This document shows positions 61,430-64,000 of a DNA stretch of 64,000 nt, in pieces (within the stretch, counting starts at the first letter, position 1; each line of letters opens with the position of its first letter). The notes beneath the pieces are model-generated. The model did no database searches. It saw only the letters and a program-made list of their open reading frames with translations, and was not told the DNA's origin. Source of the DNA: Natronococcus roseus (GTDB lineage Archaea > Halobacteriota > Halobacteria > Halobacteriales > Natrialbaceae). The position numbers and the translations under genes are program-made. The stretch is from contig NZ_JBHLJR010000002.1 of NCBI RefSeq assembly GCF_043677095.1, forward strand, positions 248,001-312,000, in the 5' to 3' direction.

Positions 61430-63151
61430 GTGCTCTGTCAAGACAAACGCGTGCCGCTTATCGTAGCGCTTCTTGCGGTTAGTGGCATCTTTCTCACCGG
61501 CCATTTCTTTGAGCGGTTCTATCCGTGGATCATGACCGTCTTTTTTGTCTCGATGTCGGTGCTGTTGTTGCTAGCAATACGTGGCGCACCGTTTGCGAGT
61601 GTTCTGAGCGGTGCGCTTCTCGTCGGGATCACGTATCGGTTGTATTTCAACCTTCACGTTCCGACACCCGTCGGGATGTCTTCCCAACTCTATCCGGAGC
61701 GGATAGATACGCTGATGGCGAGGGGTGAACTGTTGGGTGGCTACTACAGTAGTGCGGCCGGGGCGCCGTTCCAGGACCTGTTGTTCGCGTCGTCTACGAT
61801 TATCACCGGCCTTGGTGGCTACTACAGTTTATTCATCTATCCGCTCCTGATTGGCACCCTCTATCCACTTTTTGGTATTGCGATCCTGAAAGAGATCGGT
61901 GTCCATGACCACCGGTTCTTGTCGGTTGCAGCAGTGCTGACGCTCGTTACAACCGAGGGGCTTCGCCGATCGTACTGGTCTCGAAACCAGGTCATTGCGA
62001 CGTTTTTTTGGCTGGCGGCGATCTATGTCCTTGCCAAGCATCTGCGAGACCCGGATACGCGGCTGTTCCTGTTGCTGGCCGCGTTTGCCGGCGCGATGGC
62101 CTACAGCCACCGGCTGCCGCTGGCGATTTTTGCGGTCGTGCTTCTCGTCCTCGGGATTCTGTATCTCACGGACCGGATCAGTTGGAACGAGGTGGCCGGA
62201 ATAAGTCCCGTCAAGCAGGTGTTCTCACTGTTTGTCTTCATTGGGACGGTGGTACTGGTGCAGCTACTCTACCTGGGGAATACTTTTTATCACCTCGTTG
62301 CACGGATTCAGCGGCTGCTGGCACAATTCGGGAGCGACGGTGTTCAGTCAGTCCCCTCTCAGCCAGCACCGAGTGCCGCAAACGAGGTGCTTCCTGGAAT
62401 AATTGGCACGCTGTACCAGTATCCGTCATCACTCAGTTTGTTCGTTGAACGAGGCCATGGAATCTGGATTGCACTCGTTGCCGGAGTTGCATGGACGTAC
62501 CTGTTCTTTGAGTTCGAAGAGCGAAGAACACGGGGACAAATACTGGCGCTGCTAGCCGTCTCAGCAGTTGGTGTAGCGCTGATGTTCATCGGCGTTGTGT
62601 CGATCGGCTCGATGAATCCGACACGACCGCTACAATTGATTGAGCCAGTACTTGCGGTAATTATAGTCATCGCTATTTGGAAGATGCAGATTCTTGATCA
62701 AAAACGAATGTATCAGTTCGGAATTGGACTAGTTCTTGTGCTATTGATCGCAAGTCAGGTATTCGCAATGGCTGCTGGGCCAGACTATGCTAATTCACCT
62801 CGATACTATGCTGACGTACCCGAAAGTGCCGCAAAGACTACGATCTGTGAGTACTCTACCGAGCCAATTTATACTGATCACGAGATGCTTATGTTTAGAG
62901 GATTAGACCAAAGAACATGTGAGATGGATAGAATTGGGACTGGTCCGGATAGTCCGTTATTTAATAAAAATATCACACCATCTGAACATCCAACATTTGT
63001 CTATCGGCATAATGTAGATATATATCATGGAAGCGGAGGAGCTAGATACGAACTTGCATGGAATCCAGCTATCGAATTAGAAACCAATTACCATTCTGTA
63101 TATAACAATAATCGTGTTACTATGTTCGAAGAAGATAAGACGGATAGTTAA
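61430..63151 (+). CDS. polytopic membrane protein, candidate glycan polymerase or GT-C enzyme
   Basis: 573 residues from GTG 61430. About 12-13 membrane helices (residues 8-455), then an outside domain of about 115 residues with Cys (TTICEYSTE, QRTCEMD). Same family as 29732-31327, shown by AYSHRLPLAIFAV, MNPTRPLQLIEPVLA, EPIYTD and LFNKNIT at matching places. Each copy stands next to a flippase gene, here at 63278. That linkage suggests a polymerase or lipid-sugar-dependent transferase role in export. G+C falls along the gene toward the flippase. Confidence 0.72.
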   Translation: MLCQDKRVPLIVALLAVSGIFLTGHFFERFYPWIMTVFFVSMSVLLLLAIRGAPFASVLSGALLVGITYRLYFNLHVPTPVGMSSQLYPERIDTLMARGELLGGYYSSAAGAPFQDLLFASSTIITGLGGYYSLFIYPLLIGTLYPLFGIAILKEIGVHDHRFLSVAAVLTLVTTEGLRRSYWSRNQVIATFFWLAAIYVLAKHLRDPDTRLFLLLAAFAGAMAYSHRLPLAIFAVVLLVLGILYLTDRISWNEVAGISPVKQVFSLFVFIGTVVLVQLLYLGNTFYHLVARIQRLLAQFGSDGVQSVPSQPAPSAANEVLPGIIGTLYQYPSSLSLFVERGHGIWIALVAGVAWTYLFFEFEERRTRGQILALLAVSAVGVALMFIGVVSIGSMNPTRPLQLIEPVLAVIIVIAIWKMQILDQKRMYQFGIGLVLVLLIASQVFAMAAGPDYANSPRYYADVPESAAKTTICEYSTEPIYTDHEMLMFRGLDQRTCEMDRIGTGPDSPLFNKNITPSEHPTFVYRHNVDIYHGSGGARYELAWNPAIELETNYHSVYNNNRVTMFEEDKTDS

Positions 63152-63277
63152 ATTATAAATATATGTGTAATATTGGAACTATTAGGAAACATCTATGTAT
63201 ATTCCAATACACTTCCAAATGTTTATAGTGGAGTAATTACGAACACAGATAGCAACTATTAAGAAATATCTATATAT

Positions 63278-64000
63278 ATGAAATTGAAAAAGCAACTTAG
63301 TCACCGGTTTAGAGCTGAATTTTTAGGCGAAATAATTTATGTTAGTTCAGGAGCAGTACTGATCGTAGCATTAGCTCGATTACTTGATCCAGAAGGATAT
63401 GGGCTAATGTTCCTTGCCCTGTCCGTGATTGGGGTTGTGAAGATATTCAGCCAGTTAGGCATTTCAAGTTCTGCCTCTCGATATGTTGCAAATTATAAAG
63501 AAACAAATTCTGGCCAAATACCTCATATTCTCCGGTTTTCTTTTTTGCTTAATCTCATTATATTATTAGTAGTTTGTATAGTATTTTTGCTGCTACATTC
63601 TCATCTTGCAGCATTAATTGGAGAGCCAGATCTCATTCCATTTCTATTAATTGGTGTATTTTATATAATATTCTCAACATCAATTTCATTCACACAAGAT
63701 ATATTACAAGGATTTGAAGCTATTAAAGCAAGTGCGGTCTTAACAGGAATACGGGGTGCGATACGTCCAATACTTGCAATAGGATTTGTGCTTTTAGGTT
63801 TTGGCGCACTTGGAGCATTCGTTGGTTATATCCTGGCTTATGCGATAGGCGGTATAATTGGCCTTATATATACGTATAATCAATATTACCGTGGAAAAGA
63901 ACAAACTCAAAGAGAAAAAGGAATTAGACGAAGAATAATAGAATATTCGGTGCCAATTACGGCGACAAGCACTGCAAAAGTTCTAGATAATCACATAGAT
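63278..64000 (+). CDS. polysaccharide flippase (Wzx/MOP), 3' end outside window
   Basis: First 241 residues from ATG 63278; the frame is open to the window end. The opening KQLSHRFRAEFLGEIIYVSS, then ALARLLDPEGYGLMFLALSV, is the typical MOP/Wzx start. IFSQLGISSSASRYVANYKE follows, and several membrane helices and a basic loop (YRGKEQTQREKGIRRR) come after. Low G+C. It would flip the lipid-linked glycan built by this cluster. It resembles 28244-29656 in fold, not closely in sequence. Confidence 0.9.
   Translation, partial: MKLKKQLSHRFRAEFLGEIIYVSSGAVLIVALARLLDPEGYGLMFLALSVIGVVKIFSQLGISSSASRYVANYKETNSGQIPHILRFSFLLNLIILLVVCIVFLLLHSHLAALIGEPDLIPFLLIGVFYIIFSTSISFTQDILQGFEAIKASAVLTGIRGAIRPILAIGFVLLGFGALGAFVGYILAYAIGGIIGLIYTYNQYYRGKEQTQREKGIRRRIIEYSVPITATSTAKVLDNHID

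Noticed and set aside
1..64000. tRNA, rRNA, CRISPR arrays and replication origin
   Set aside because: I looked for T-loop words, regular short repeats with spacers and Orc/Cdc6-linked repeats and saw none. A scan with tRNAscan-SE or a CRISPR finder would settle it.

Overview
The window looks like a chromosomal or megaplasmid segment of an extremely halophilic archaeon, most likely a Natrialbales-type haloarchaeon (Natrinema/Haloterrigena-like). The reasons are the high G+C with many CTCGAG words, strongly acidic proteins, Tat signal peptides with archaeal lipoboxes, AT-rich TATA boxes about 26 nt upstream of start codons (leaderless transcripts), and haloarchaea-specific families (HalOD1, DUF7344-like wHTH, DUF7563-like zinc ribbon). 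The genus is an inference. I found no rRNA, tRNA or CRISPR array.

Layout. 1-14 kb: core and accessory genes, with an amidase (cut by the window edge), a 5'-truncated GT2 glycosyltransferase, an AbrB/PIN toxin-antitoxin pair, two lipoproteins, an aldo/keto reductase, a MaoC hydratase, a Tat-exported LVIVD-type beta-propeller, a TumE-like/HTH pair, an HTH/PIN pair, a DUF234-type ATPase and threonine synthase. 14.7-27 kb: start of the surface-glycan region, with a nucleotide-sugar dehydrogenase, a dolichol-phosphate-type GT2, a GT4, a 1242-residue protein of six tandem modules plus a beta-helix, an asparagine-synthase-like protein, an acidic lipoprotein and an M14-like Zn hydrolase. 27-41.5 kb: a mosaic of low-G+C glycan genes (flippase, polytopic membrane protein, P-loop kinase, GT8, PaaK/CapK-like ligase, GT4) set among remnants: pieces of four insertion-sequence families, two broken sugar nucleotidyltransferases, and fragments of the module protein, HalOD1, an HTH-like protein, VapC and an epimerase. 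41.7-51 kb: an orphan ABC ATPase, hypF, small regulators and micro-ORFs, a possible beta-grasp protein, a zinc ribbon and an orphan TnpB element. 51-64 kb: a mostly intact second glycan cluster, with sugar nucleotidyltransferase, epimerase, polysaccharide deacetylase, hexapeptide acyltransferase, ATP-grasp ligase, a ParB/Srx-like protein, two GT4s, an asparagine-synthase-like protein, a polytopic membrane protein homologous to the one at 29.7 kb, and a second flippase running off the window.

How it works together (inference). The dehydrogenase, nucleotidyltransferase and epimerase would supply activated sugars and uronic acids. The GT2/GT4/GT8 enzymes would assemble a lipid-linked glycan. The deacetylase, acyltransferase, ATP-grasp and asparagine-synthase-like proteins would decorate it. 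The flippases and paired membrane proteins would export and perhaps polymerise or transfer it to the S-layer or cell surface. The two flippase/membrane-protein sets suggest two glycan export modules. The remnants between them suggest that older cluster copies were overwritten by gene exchange and IS insertion.
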